Source: Desulfarculales bacterium
GTDB taxonomy: Bacteria; Desulfobacterota; Desulfarculia; Desulfarculales; Desulfarculaceae
Direction of reading: 5' to 3'
Assembly: GCA_031267815.1 (NCBI GenBank)
Contig: JAIRYI010000013.1
Span: forward strand, 1-46,401
DNA: 46,401 nt
Position 1 is the first letter of the stretch. Each line of letters opens with the position of its first letter. The translations under genes were made by a program, and so were the position numbers. The notes under the pieces were generated by a model, which had not been told where the DNA came from, did not search any database, and worked only from the letters and a program-made list of their open reading frames with translations. Positions 29,320 through 39,200 of the stretch are shown here, in pieces.

Positions 29320-30000
29320 ATGCAAATAATCAAACCTCAGCATCAGATAATGAGCTTTCCCGATCCGGAGAACGCCCTTGGCCTGCTGGAAGCGGCCGGC
29401 CGCACCTGCTATAAATCCGAAGACCTTATAACACCCGTCTCCGCTTCGAATTTTGTGCAGCGCATAGTCAATTCCGGACATTTAAGCGTTATCGAACATG
29501 TGAGCGTTACCGTGCGCCTGCTCTGCGACCGGGGGATCACCCATGAACTGGTGCGCCACCGCCTGGCCGCCTACAGCCAGGAAAGCACCCGTTACGCCAA
29601 TTACAGCCAGGACAAATTCGGCAATGAGCTGACCTTTATCGCGCCCCTGTTCTGGGCGCCGGACTCAGCGATCTATGGCCGCTGGGCCGCTGCCATGGAG
29701 GCGGCCGAAGAAACTTATCTGTATCTACTTAAAGAAGGAGCTTTACCCCAGGAAGCGCGCAGTGTGCTGCCCAACAGCCTGAAAACCGAAATCGTCATGA
29801 GCGCCAATTTGCGCGAATGGCTGCATGTGTTTAAAATGCGCTGCCAACAGTCCGCCCATCCTCAGGCGCGGGAGATAATGCTGCCTCTTTTACGGGAATT
29901 CAGTTTAAGGCTTCCTCAAATCTTTGGCGGCCTTGACAAAGAAATGGCTCCGGAATGGCGGCGCATGGAAAAATATCCGGGCTGGATTCCGCAAAAATGA
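29320..30000 (+). CDS. thyX: FAD-dependent thymidylate synthase
   Basis: Makes dTMP from dUMP using methylenetetrahydrofolate, FAD and NADPH. The 226-residue protein has the ThyX motif RHR-x7-S as R79-H80-R81 to S89 (RHRLAAYSQESTRYANY), plus GHLSVIEHVSVTVRL and MSANLREWLHVFKMR. Shine-Dalgarno is weak. The 204-bp region upstream, shared with the divergent epimerase gene, is very AT-rich. ThyX instead of ThyA is frequent in anaerobes. Confidence 0.95.
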   Translation: MQIIKPQHQIMSFPDPENALGLLEAAGRTCYKSEDLITPVSASNFVQRIVNSGHLSVIEHVSVTVRLLCDRGITHELVRHRLAAYSQESTRYANYSQDKFGNELTFIAPLFWAPDSAIYGRWAAAMEAAEETYLYLLKEGALPQEARSVLPNSLKTEIVMSANLREWLHVFKMRCQQSAHPQAREIMLPLLREFSLRLPQIFGGLDKEMAPEWRRMEKYPGWIPQK

Positions 30001-30045
30001 ACAAAACCTGTAAATTTTACAAGTAACACGGAAATTGCTATTAAA

Positions 30046-31611
30046 ATGGATACAGGGGAAAATAACGTACAGATCCGCAATGAGGCGGGAGAGTTACGCC
30101 TGCTGTTTGAGGTCAGCCAGGCCTTGGAAAACACCGCCAGCGAAGACTTGAGCCCGCAATTGGAGAGCGCTCTAAGCCTGATGGCCCGCTATACCGGCAT
30201 GATGCGGGGCACTATTTCCCTCCTGAACCCGGAGGGTACGGAAATAATAAATGAGATCGCTTACGGATTGGGCGCCCGCCAGATGCGCCAGGGACACTAC
30301 CGTTTGGGCGAGGGTATTATCGGCACCGTGGTGCAGACCGGGCGGGCGGCAGTGGTGCCCAATGTCTCCGCCGAACCCCTGTTTCTGAACCGCACCGGAG
30401 CGCGCGATTTGCAGAAAGAGGAAATTTCCTTCATCTGCGTGCCCATAAATGTGGACGGTAAAACTCTGGGCGCTCTGTCCGCCGACCGCCTGTTCGCCGA
30501 TTCGGTCAGCCTGCGGGAAGACATGCGCCTTTTGCAGGTGCTGGCCTTTATCATTGCCAAAGCCGTGCGCCTGCGCAGTGAATTTAAAGCCATGCAGCAA
30601 GCCATACTGAGCGAGAACCGCCGCCTGCAGCAAATGGTGCATGGCAACCTGCGGGCCGCGGACAGTCTGATCGGCAAATCCGCGGCCATGCAGGCAGTGC
30701 TGATGGAAATAGCCCAGGTGGCCAATTCCAACGCCACGGTACTAATCCGGGGACAGTCAGGCACGGGCAAAGAACTGGTGGCTGGCATCATTCATGCCAA
30801 CAGTCCGCGCGCGGGCCGGCCGTTTGTCCGCGTCAACTGCGCGGCCCTGCCCGAAGCCCTGGTGGAAAGCGAATTGTTCGGCCATGAACGCGGGGCTTTC
30901 ACCGGAGCGGTGGGAATGCGCAAAGGAAGATTTGAACTGGCCCACGGAGGCACTCTCTTCCTGGATGAAGTGGGAGATATGACCCCTCTGACCCAGGCCA
31001 AACTTTTGCGCGCCTTGCAGGAAAAAGAATTCGAACGGGTGGGAGGCACGGAAACCAGGCGGGTGGACGTTCGTCTGATTGCCGCCACCAACCGCGATCT
31101 GGAACAGATGGTGGAGGAAGGAGCTTTCCGGCAGGATTTGTATTACCGCCTGAGTGTGGTGCCCATCCTCCTGCCTCCCCTGGCTCAGCACAAAGAGGAT
31201 ATCCTGCCCCTGGCCACTCATTTCATTGATCAGTACAGTCAGGAAAATAAAAAACCCATAGTCAGGATAACTCCTCAGGCTACCGCGGTGCTGATGGAAT
31301 ACAACTGGCCGGGCAATATTCGCGAACTGGAAAATGTTATGGAGCGGGCGGTGCTTTTGTGCGGCAGCGACGGAGTTATAGATCTGCATCATCTGCCGCC
31401 GGGACTGCAGAAGGGAGAAGAGCCGGCCCAGGGTCTGGATGACGCCCTGAACCGTCTGGAACGGCAGCTTATCGGCAAAGCCTTAAGCATGAGCCGGGGA
31501 AATATGGCCAAAGCGGCGGCTGAACTCAAGATCAGCGAACGGATTATGGGCTTGCGCATGAAAAAATACAACCTCAATTTCCGCGACTTCCGGGGCGCGG
31601 AAATTGAATAA
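30046..31611 (+). CDS. NifA-like sigma-54 activator (GAF, AAA+, Fis HTH)
   Basis: An enhancer-binding protein that activates sigma-54 promoters. The 521-residue protein has an N-terminal GAF sensor at about 18-175, an AAA+ domain with Walker A GQSGTGKE at 236-243 and the sigma-54 contact loop GAFTGA at 283-288, and a C-terminal Fis-type HTH ending KISERIMGLRMKKYNL. This last segment and the domain order match NifA best. No nif genes lie in the window, and I see no GG-N10-GC promoter at the neighbouring genes. The Shine-Dalgarno is weak. Confidence 0.88.
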   Translation: MDTGENNVQIRNEAGELRLLFEVSQALENTASEDLSPQLESALSLMARYTGMMRGTISLLNPEGTEIINEIAYGLGARQMRQGHYRLGEGIIGTVVQTGRAAVVPNVSAEPLFLNRTGARDLQKEEISFICVPINVDGKTLGALSADRLFADSVSLREDMRLLQVLAFIIAKAVRLRSEFKAMQQAILSENRRLQQMVHGNLRAADSLIGKSAAMQAVLMEIAQVANSNATVLIRGQSGTGKELVAGIIHANSPRAGRPFVRVNCAALPEALVESELFGHERGAFTGAVGMRKGRFELAHGGTLFLDEVGDMTPLTQAKLLRALQEKEFERVGGTETRRVDVRLIAATNRDLEQMVEEGAFRQDLYYRLSVVPILLPPLAQHKEDILPLATHFIDQYSQENKKPIVRITPQATAVLMEYNWPGNIRELENVMERAVLLCGSDGVIDLHHLPPGLQKGEEPAQGLDDALNRLERQLIGKALSMSRGNMAKAAAELKISERIMGLRMKKYNLNFRDFRGAEIE

Positions 31612-31779
31612 AGCGGATGGTCAAGATTGGCGGAAGCGGTTTTAACTGGTACAAAATAAAATAGGACTTTTAAAAGGCGTTCCCAAGCGTTTGGCAAAGA
31701 GAGCGGGAATCCCCGCGCCTAGCGGGCAAACCGAATCGGCGCCATTAAAATAATAAGTTTTTTAGAAAAGAGGCGGATT

Positions 31780-32754
31780 ATGGGCATCTTTTACGGAGAT
31801 CTGGGATTAGTTAATACTGAAGACATGTTGGCCGGCGCGATGAAGGGCGGCTATGCCGTACCTGCGTATAATTTTAATAATCTTGAGCAGTTACAGGCAA
31901 TCATACAGGCATGCGCGGAAACCCGCTCCCCGGTTATAATTCAGGTTTCCAAAGGCGCGCGCAGCTACGCCAATTCCACCATGCTGCGTTATATGGCCAT
32001 GGGAGCGGTACAATACGCCCAAGAACTGGGAGCGGACATACCCGTAGCCTTGCATCTGGATCACGGAGATTCTTACGAACTGTGCGTGGATTGCATAAAC
32101 AGCGGATTTTCTTCCGTGATGATCGATGGATCCCATCTGCCTTTTGCTGAAAACGCCGCTTTAACCAAGAAAGTGGCGGATTTCGCCCATGCCCGCAAGG
32201 TAACGGTGGAAGGCGAGCTGGGAGTGCTGGCCGGGATTGAGGATGAAGTCTCCTCCCAACATTCCCATTATACCAACCCCGAGGAAGTACAGGAATTTGT
32301 AAACAGGACAGGAGTGGATTCCCTGGCCATCTCCATAGGCACCAGCCATGGCGCCTACAAATTCAAGATCAAACCTGGCGAGACTGTTCCTCCTTTACGT
32401 TTTGATATACTAGCCGAGGTGGAACGGAGGCTGCCCGGATTTCCCATAGTCCTGCACGGCGCTTCCAGCGTATTGCCCGTTTATGTGGATATTATAAACA
32501 AGTATGGCGGCGCGCTGGAAAACGCGGTGGGAGTGCCGGAAGATCAGCTTCGCCAGGCGGCCAGGAGCGCGGTCTGCAAAATAAATGTGGACAGCGACGG
32601 GAGGCTCGTTTTCACCGCCAAAGTGAGGGAAGCATTCGCCAAAGATCCCAAGGAATTCGATCCACGTAAATATCTGGGCCCGGCCAGGAGCGAACTGGTG
32701 CTGATGTACAAAGCGAAAAACGAAAACGTAATGGGCAGCGCCGGCCGGGCTTGA
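31780..32754 (+). CDS. fba: Class II fructose-bisphosphate aldolase
   Basis: Zinc-dependent cleavage of fructose 1,6-bisphosphate in glycolysis/gluconeogenesis. The 324-residue protein has the zinc and catalytic motifs ALHLDHGDSYELC, SVMIDGSHLPFAEN, TVEGELGVLAGIED and IVLHGASSV, and the phosphate-binding KINVDSDGRL. GAGGCGG precedes the ATG. The 168 bp upstream contain a GC-rich stem (CCCGC/GCGGG near 31719-31733) that may end the preceding regulator transcript. It could also be a related tagatose or ketose bisphosphate aldolase, but the length and motifs favour Fba. Confidence 0.92.
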   Translation: MGIFYGDLGLVNTEDMLAGAMKGGYAVPAYNFNNLEQLQAIIQACAETRSPVIIQVSKGARSYANSTMLRYMAMGAVQYAQELGADIPVALHLDHGDSYELCVDCINSGFSSVMIDGSHLPFAENAALTKKVADFAHARKVTVEGELGVLAGIEDEVSSQHSHYTNPEEVQEFVNRTGVDSLAISIGTSHGAYKFKIKPGETVPPLRFDILAEVERRLPGFPIVLHGASSVLPVYVDIINKYGGALENAVGVPEDQLRQAARSAVCKINVDSDGRLVFTAKVREAFAKDPKEFDPRKYLGPARSELVLMYKAKNENVMGSAGRA

Positions 32755-32781
32755 GGGGAACAGCCGCTTTGCGGTAAACTT

Positions 32782-32866
32782 TGGTGCGAGAGGGGGGACT
32801 TGAACCCCCAAGGATTACTCCACTGGATCCTAAGTCCAGCGCGTTTGCCAATTCCGCCACTCTCGC
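32782..32866 (-). tRNA. tRNA-Leu (TAG)
   Basis: The minus strand reads GCGAGAGTGGCGGAATTGGC with acceptor stem GCGAGAG/CTCTCGC. The anticodon loop CTTAGGA gives TAG (codons CUN, mainly CUA). A long class II variable arm and a T arm with GGTTCAAGTCC complete it. CCA is encoded at 32784-32782. No own promoter is clear, so it may be transcribed with the MaoC gene upstream. Confidence 0.95.
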
Positions 32867-32952
32867 AAGTTGCTTGGCTCCTGACCCGGAATCCAGGCCG
32901 AGCCACTCCCTTGCTTACGCTTTCCCGGGACCATAAATGCGCCGCACAGCCG

Positions 32953-33372
32953 TCAGGCAGCGGTCATAAGAGTGGCTTCTCCGTCTACCAGCACTTCGCC
33001 GGCTTGATTCTCCACCCACGCCCTGGCTTCAAAAATTCTTTTCCGGTCATCGGTTTTTCTGACGATTTCCACCCAGGCGGTCACCGTCTCGCCTACGAAC
33101 ACCGGTTTTTTAAAAGTAATCAGGTGTTTTATATAAATCGCCTCTCCGGGCAGCTGGGTGCCGAACAGCGCCGAAAGCAGGCCTATACAGAGCATGCCAT
33201 GAGCAATCGGTCTGCCGAAACGGGTAGTTTTGGCATATTCCGCATCCAAATGAACAGGATTGTAATCTCCGGAAACTTCAGCAAATTTATTAACCATTTC
33301 CGGAGTGATGGTCCTGGTGACACAGGCGCGGTCTCCTATTTTTAATTCAGCATAAGTCTTTGACACGCTCAT
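32953..33372 (-). CDS. MaoC-like (R)-specific enoyl-CoA hydratase
   Basis: A hot-dog-fold hydratase of 139 residues. The hydratase motif SGDYNPVHLD provides D36 and H41, followed by FGRPIAHGML. AAGGAGG lies 6 nt before the ATG. It is 36 nt downstream of a CoA-transferase gene on the same strand, so the pair probably acts in hydroxyacyl/enoyl-CoA metabolism, for example hydroxybutyrate or short-chain acid conversion. The true substrate is not visible. Confidence 0.9.
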   Translation of the reverse strand: MSVSKTYAELKIGDRACVTRTITPEMVNKFAEVSGDYNPVHLDAEYAKTTRFGRPIAHGMLCIGLLSALFGTQLPGEAIYIKHLITFKKPVFVGETVTAWVEIVRKTDDRKRIFEARAWVENQAGEVLVDGEATLMTAA

Positions 33373-33408
33373 AAAAAGCCTCCTTTTTCAGTTGAACATA
33401 AATAAACT

Positions 33409-34956
33409 TCAGCCTCTGCTCAGGCCCATGGGCTTATCCAGGAAAATACGGGAGTCCATCAATGCAGGCGGAGCATCCATTCGGGGGACAAAGTCCATTT
33501 GCGCCAGAATATCTTTTCTGACGTCAATCCCGGGAGCCACTTCCACCAGATGCACGCCGTTTTGGCGCAGTTCAAACACCGCCCGCTCGGTTATATAAGT
33601 CACACTTTGACCGGTTTCTCTGGCATATTCGCCGCTGAAAGTAATTTGCGCCACTTTTTGCAAAAATTTCTTCTGTTGTCCTTCCTGTTCAATGACAAGC
33701 CTGCCGTCGCCGGATTTTATTTTCATGCCCACAGCGGTAAAGGTGCCCAAAAATACTACCTTGGGAGTATTCTGGGCAATATTGATAAACCCGCCGCAGC
33801 CGGGTATGCGCCCGGCCAGTTTGCTTACATTCAGGTTGCCGTTCTGATCCACTTCCGCCAGACCCAGAAAAGCAATATCCAGCCCGCCGCCGTCATAAAA
33901 ATCAAACTGGGAATTGTGATCCAGGATGGCGTCGGGATTCACGGCAACCCCAAAGTGAACTCCGCCCATAGGCACCCCGCCCACCGGCCCCGCCTCCACC
34001 GTCAAGGTGAACCAGTCGCCAATACCTTCCTCATTGGCTACCGCCGACACTCCCTCCGCCATTCCAATACCCAGATTGACAACAGTGCCGGGATCAAGCA
34101 TCATGGCCGCCCGGCGGCAGATAATTTTGCGCTCATTGAATTTCAACGGGGGGACACTGTCCAGAGGCACTTTAATCTGCCCGGCAAAAGCCGGATAGAG
34201 TTGGGAATATTCCCACATATGCTCGGCCAGACTGGGGGCCTGCACCACCACATCCACCAATATATGGGGTATAATCACTTCCGTGGGTTTGAGGGTGCCG
34301 GCTTGGGCGATTTTCAGCACCTGCACAATAACAATGCCTCCGCTTTTTTTAGTGGCCTGGGCACAGGCCAGCGCCCCCAGCCGCAATCCTTCGTCCTCAA
34401 AACTGATGTTCCCCTTTTCGTCGGCAGTGGTGCCGCGCAGAAAGCACACGTCAATTTTAGGATGTTTGTAATGCAGCAGATCTTCTCCGTCCACATTGAT
34501 TAGTTCCACCAAATCTTCGGTGGTTGCCGAATTGAGTTTGCCGCCTTCCAGGCGCGGATCCACAAAAGATTTAAGCCCCACTTTAGTTATGGTCTTGCGG
34601 CCGGCGGCTATATCGCGCATCATATGGGCCAGCACCCCCTGGGGCAGATTATAAGCTTCAATTTTATTTTCCATAGCCAATTTACCCATTTTGGGCACCA
34701 GATTCCAGTGCCCTCCCACAGAGCGTTTAATCATGCCCTCATGAGCCAGACGGTTGACCAGAGTATCCTTGCCGTCGCCGTGCGCGGAACAGTGAATAAG
34801 GGTGATCTTTTGAGGACGGGCTTCTCGGAGAAAACGGGTTTCCAGATTATTTTCCAGATAATAAGGGCAGGTACAGGAGCAGAATCCTTCCACGAGCAAT
34901 GTATCGCCGTCTTTGATCAGCCTGACCGCGTCTTCCGCCGGTAGAAATTTAGTCAT
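33409..34956 (-). CDS. Propionate/acetate-type CoA-transferase (family I, fused subunits)
   Basis: Transfers CoA between short-chain acids through a glutamyl-CoA intermediate. In the 515-residue protein the alpha-like part begins MTKFLPAEDAVRLIKDGDTL and the beta-like part holds the catalytic Glu E321 in TLTVEAGPVGGVPMGG; NLGIGMAEGV upstream is conserved. The length matches Pct/YdiF enzymes. A Shine-Dalgarno (GGGAGA) lies about 10 nt before the ATG. The MaoC hydratase gene follows. Confidence 0.92.
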   Translation of the reverse strand: MTKFLPAEDAVRLIKDGDTLLVEGFCSCTCPYYLENNLETRFLREARPQKITLIHCSAHGDGKDTLVNRLAHEGMIKRSVGGHWNLVPKMGKLAMENKIEAYNLPQGVLAHMMRDIAAGRKTITKVGLKSFVDPRLEGGKLNSATTEDLVELINVDGEDLLHYKHPKIDVCFLRGTTADEKGNISFEDEGLRLGALACAQATKKSGGIVIVQVLKIAQAGTLKPTEVIIPHILVDVVVQAPSLAEHMWEYSQLYPAFAGQIKVPLDSVPPLKFNERKIICRRAAMMLDPGTVVNLGIGMAEGVSAVANEEGIGDWFTLTVEAGPVGGVPMGGVHFGVAVNPDAILDHNSQFDFYDGGGLDIAFLGLAEVDQNGNLNVSKLAGRIPGCGGFINIAQNTPKVVFLGTFTAVGMKIKSGDGRLVIEQEGQQKKFLQKVAQITFSGEYARETGQSVTYITERAVFELRQNGVHLVEVAPGIDVRKDILAQMDFVPRMDAPPALMDSRIFLDKPMGLSRG

Positions 34957-34989
34957 AAGTTATGATTCTCCCATGTCATAAAAATTTTT

Positions 34990-35014
34990 AACAGGCGTGC
35001 CGGACACGCCTGTT
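34990..35014 (-). promoter_or_regulatory. Strong hairpin in the leader of the CoA-transferase gene
   Basis: AACAGGCGTG at 34990-34999 is exactly complementary to 35005-35014 across a 5-nt loop. It sits 33 nt before the CoA-transferase start; on the minus strand it is followed closely by TTAAAAATTTTT. It could be an attenuator, a terminator of an upstream transcript, or a 10-bp dyad operator. No known riboswitch structure is recognisable. Confidence 0.6.
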
Positions 35015-35169
35015 GGGTATTCGGTAAATTTCATGCGCCGGCTGATTCGCGCCATAACAGCAAATAATATTGTAACATAACATATCTGACCGCAAAAAAA
35101 AATCTGACCGGAAATCATTACCATAAAGACTGCCCGCCGGAGACCGCGGCCATGCCGGGCGCACAAAAA

Positions 35170-35201
35170 AGCTGAAAGTTCCCTTGAAGAAACTTTCAGC
35201 T
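35170..35201 (-). terminator. Intrinsic terminator of the ferredoxin gene
   Basis: AGCTGAAAGTT and AACTTTCAGCT form a perfect 11-bp stem with a 10-nt loop. On the minus strand the stem is followed by TTTTTTG, a good intrinsic terminator about 24 nt after the ferredoxin stop. On the plus strand TTTTATT follows, so it may work both ways. Confidence 0.85.
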
Positions 35202-35224
35202 TTTATTAAAAGTTTAAATTTAAA

Positions 35225-35410
35225 TCAGACTTCAGTTATGGTGATGGCGTCAAATTCGCAGGCGTCCAGGCAACTCTCACAGCCGAGACATTCATCGGCG
35301 TTTACAGGCACCGATTTGCCATCCTGCATTTCGTACACATCCACCGGACAAACTTCCACACATTCTTCATCCCCAGTACATTTGTCCGGATCAACAGTCA
35401 CGTTGAACAT
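35225..35410 (-). CDS. 2[4Fe-4S]-type ferredoxin with Asp ligand
   Basis: A 61-residue soluble electron carrier. The second cluster motif is canonical, C41-x2-C44-x2-C47-x3-C51. The first motif reads C11-x2-D14-x2-C17-x3-C21-P: Asp stands where the second Cys is expected, as in Desulfovibrio africanus ferredoxin III and the Pyrococcus ferredoxin, which interconvert [3Fe-4S] and [4Fe-4S]. AAGGAG precedes the ATG. It is monocistronic, with its own terminator, and diverges from an ArsR gene. Confidence 0.95.
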   Translation of the reverse strand: MFNVTVDPDKCTGDEECVEVCPVDVYEMQDGKSVPVNADECLGCESCLDACEFDAITITEV

Positions 35411-35605
35411 GAGATCACTCCTTATTTAGTTAGTTTAAAATCAAGATGCAGACACTGTGCCCGCATTACACCCAACTTTTTCAAACCCCGCTTTTTCCTT
35501 GCTACCATGAAAAACACAAAAAAGCAAGGGTCTGGGCAGCAAGGAATCTATTAAGATCTATTCTCAATAATTTACAATCCTCTTGGCGCCTAACACCGTG
35601 ATATT

Positions 35606-35617
35606 ATAATATATTAT
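35606..35617. promoter_or_regulatory. Palindromic operator candidate in the ferredoxin-ArsR intergenic region
   Basis: ATAATATATTAT is a perfect 12-bp palindrome about 20 bp upstream of the -35 region of the ArsR gene. ArsR/SmtB repressors often bind AT-rich dyads of this kind. Such AT palindromes also arise by chance in AT-rich spacers. Confidence 0.35.
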
Positions 35618-35634
35618 GTATTACAAGCTGAAAA

Positions 35635-35664
35635 CTGGCATTTAAACTGTCTCAAGATTATAAT
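35635..35664 (+). promoter_or_regulatory. Promoter of the ArsR-family gene
   Basis: CTGGCA at 35635-35640 and a perfect TATAAT at 35659-35664, 18 bp apart, about 30 nt before the gene start. Confidence 0.5.
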
Positions 35665-35693
35665 TTAGTCAGGAATTATAGGGAGGTGTGGCG

Positions 35694-36062
35694 GTGAATC
35701 TTACCCATGTCGCGGATATGTTTAAATTAGTGGGAGAAAAAACCCGTTTTCGCATTGTTCATCTTTTGATTAAAAGAGGAGAACTGTGCGTACAGACTTT
35801 GCAACAAGCGCTCAAACAACCCCAGGCCAAAATATCCCGCCATTTATTTGTGCTGCGCAGCTCAGGTTTTGTCCAGTGGCGGCGCCAGGGTCAAATGATC
35901 ATGTATTCTTTGCCCCGGCAAATGAATGAGCAGCAGCAAATGCTGATGGACTGTATCAATAACCACTATTCCAGCCTGCCCGAACTGCAGGCTGACCTGC
36001 GCCTTTTTGACCATCTGGACAGCCAGGGAGTATTGTGCTGCCGGGGACATGTAAATTTCTGA
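35694..36062 (+). CDS. ArsR-family winged-helix regulator
   Basis: A metal- or redox-responsive repressor of 122 residues. The GTG at 35694 has GGGAGGT at 6 nt; a GTG at 35688 is too close to that site. The winged helix covers 8-90: TRFRIVHLLIKRGELCV, then QALKQPQAKISRHLFVLRSSG as recognition helix, then wing QWRRQGQMIMYSL. C32 falls at the place of the first arsenic-binding Cys of ArsR, but the second (C34 equivalent) is Gln. The tail has C115-C116, which could complete a thiol site. No ars transporter or reductase is adjacent; the target may be the gene itself or the ferredoxin gene. Confidence 0.88.
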   Translation: MNLTHVADMFKLVGEKTRFRIVHLLIKRGELCVQTLQQALKQPQAKISRHLFVLRSSGFVQWRRQGQMIMYSLPRQMNEQQQMLMDCINNHYSSLPELQADLRLFDHLDSQGVLCCRGHVNF

Positions 36063-36293
36063 ATCAGCCCGGCGCCTGGAAATTGCTTCCTCCGGCAATT
36101 GCGGCCGCTTGAAACCGCGTTGCTGAAAAAATATACCGTCATTGCCGGATGTCCATTCTAGCCGGGCCGGAAGACAAAACAGTCCCGCGTCGCATATCTA
36201 TTGAGAAAAATGGATAAAAACAAATGAGTTGCGCTTCCCCAGGCCTGATGGTAAATTGTATTAATTTCCTGTTTTAAAAATTAAGGTCTTCTG

Positions 36294-39200
36294 ATGTATA
36301 AACAAATTGTCGCCTTTATAAATAAACTGTTTATGAGTCTGGGCTTGGGCATGCGCGCCAAACTCATAATACTTTTTATCGCTATCAAAGTTATTCCGTT
36401 AATTTTGTTGGCATATGTGGCGTGGCAGCAATCGTGGAGTCTGGGAGATTATTTAAAAAGCCGCACGCTTGTCCTGAATGAGTCAGTGCAGACTTCTCTG
36501 ATGCAGGCAGGCGAAATTGCCATTGCCGATGCGGTGACCGCCCTGGACAACCGGGCCCGGGAAGACATTGAGAGCCTGACCACGAATACCGCCCGCCAAG
36601 TGGCCAATTTTCTTTATCAGCGCGATGACGACGTCCGTTTCGCCGCTTCTCTCCCTCCCAACCGTGAAATCTACAAAAATTTCGTGGATAACAAAAGCGG
36701 CCTGGTCATTGTCCCGGGTGCTTGGGAGCTGACCGAAGACGGCAAGGCCTGGCAGCCGGCCGGTTCCGCTCCTTCCCAGGCAAAAATAACTTCTTCCATT
36801 GAGGCCAACAACGAAAATTTTAATTACCGCGCTCCTGACCAGCTAAAGTACGCAAGCAAGCCTCTGTTTCTGGAAATGACCTTTGTGGATCTGGCCGGGA
36901 AGGAACAGATCAAGGTGACCACTTCACCTTTGATGGATCCCGCCTTGAAAGACGTATCCGTCCGGGCCAATACCTTTGTCAGAGCGGAGACCTATTTTGC
37001 CGAACTCGGCAAGCTCAAACCGGGGGAGATTTATGTTTCCGAGGTGATTGGAGCTTATACGCCTTCTAAAGTCATCAGCTTCTACACCCCTCAGAGCGCG
37101 GCCGCGGCGGGTGAGGACTATGCCCCCCAGCAATCAGCTTACGCGGGCCGGGAAAACCCCTCCGGCAAGCGCTTCCAGGGAATAGTGCGCTGGGCCACTC
37201 CGGTGGAACAGAACGGTAAAATAACAGGCTATGTCACTTTGGCCCTCAATCATGACCATATAATGGAATTTACCGACCACCTGATGCCCACTCCCAACCG
37301 TTACACCGAGCTACCCGACGCTTCGGCCGGAAACTATGCTTTTATCTGGGATTATAAAGGCCGGAGCATAGTTCACCCCCGCCACCATTCCATAGTGGGC
37401 TATGACCAGGAAACCGGGGATCCTCAGATCCCTTGGCTGGAAGACTGGATTTATGAAGCCTGGAAGGCCAGCGGCAAAACTTATGCCGAATTTATAACCG
37501 ATGTACCCACCTTTCAGGACCAGTCCACCGCCCGTAAGCCGGCCCGGGAACTTACCCAGGCCGGTCTTTTGGGCCTGGACTGCCGCTATCTAAATTTCGC
37601 TCCCCAGTGTACCGGCTGGTTTGACCTGACCAGAGAAGGGGGTTCGGGGTCATTCAGGATTCTGTGGAGCAGTCTGTGGAAACTGACTACCGCCGCCGCC
37701 ATTCCCTACTATACCGGCCGCTACGGCGATTCCCTGCGCGGTTTTGGGTTTGTGGCCATTGGCGCCGGAGTGGACGATTTCCACCGTCCGGCCATGCAGA
37801 CAAAAGACACCATTGATGAGATCATTGAAACCGCTCATAATAATCTGGATTCCGTGGTGGCGGAAACTGAACAGGGCATTGCCCGCAGTCTGTGGAATAC
37901 CGCGGTCAGCTTAAGCGTGGCCACCGCCATGATGGTGGCGCTGGTTATTTTCATCGCTATCTGGCTGGCCTCCATTTTGACCCGCAAAATCACATCCCTG
38001 ATCCAGGGCATCTCCCGTTTCCGCGGCGGAGAGCGCAACTTCCGCTTCCACACCCCGCTGAAAGACGAAATGGGCCTTCTGGCCGATTCCTTTGACGATA
38101 TGGCCGACAGCATTGTGGACAGCGTGCAAAACCCCCTGGCTATTGTCGATAATCAACGTAATATCATTTATATGAACGACGCCTACCTCTGCAAATATAA
38201 TATCACCCTGGAGGAGATAAAAGGCAAATACTACTTTGATTACAGCGCCTTTACCGAAGGCGGCCCATCTTGCCCCATTACCGCTTTTCTGGAACACCGC
38301 GAAGCGGAAGTTATTTTTGATTCCCGCAGCAACATTTATTACAAAGGACAGGCCATACCCTTCACCTCTCTTGACGGCCAGACGGGCGGCTACATCATCT
38401 CCGTCTCCGATGTGTCGGAAATAATTTTAAGTCAGAAGCAAATAGAGCAGCAGGGCGCTCTGCTCAATACTATTTTCACCGCCCTGCCGGATCTCATCTG
38501 GTATAAAGATGAAAGCGGAAAAATAATGGCCGCCAATCCCCGCTTCCTCGCCCTGCTGGGGAAAAAAGAAGAGGACGTTATCGGCAAAAACGCCGGCGAA
38601 CTCAATTTACCCCCGGAATTACTGGAAATTATCAACAAGCAGGATCAGACGATTATAGAAACCGGGCAGGCCTTCAAAGCTGAGGAATATATGACCTTTG
38701 CTGACGGGCATATGGAAACGGTGGAATCGGTGCGCATACCCATTTACGCCGCTCAGGACAAACTGCTGGGCATACTGGGGGTGGCCCGCGACATTACCCA
38801 ACGGGTGCGCATTGAAAACGAATTGCGTCAGGCCCAGGATGAATTGAAAGTCGCCATCAAAAAAGCCAACAAAGCCAATGATTCCAAAAGCGCGTTCCTG
38901 GCCAGCATGAGCCACGAAATCCGCACTCCTATGAACGCCATTATCGGCATGACCAGTATTGTCAAGCGCAAGCTTGGGGAAAAAGATATCCCTTGGGAAG
39001 AAATTCGCGTACACATGGATCAGGTGGATACATCTTCCCAGCATCTCTTGAGCCTGCTCAACGACATTTTGGATATTTCCAAAATTGAGGCCGGAAAAAT
39101 TGAAATATCCCGTGAACCTTTCATTCTGGCTACCCTGATCGACAATGTGGCCTCCATCATCAAGCCCCGCTGCATAGAAAAAAACATCTCTTTTAAAGTG

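Noticed and set aside
30757-31392. 211-codon minus-strand frame
   Set aside because: Antisense to the conserved AAA+ domain of the NifA-like regulator.
31612-31779. Sigma-54 promoter in front of fba, prompted by the adjacent NifA-like gene
   Set aside because: No GG-N10-GC element with correct spacing is present.
34960-35166. 68-codon minus-strand frame upstream of the CoA-transferase gene
   Set aside because: It covers the hairpin and promoter-like region, has no ribosome binding site and no family features.
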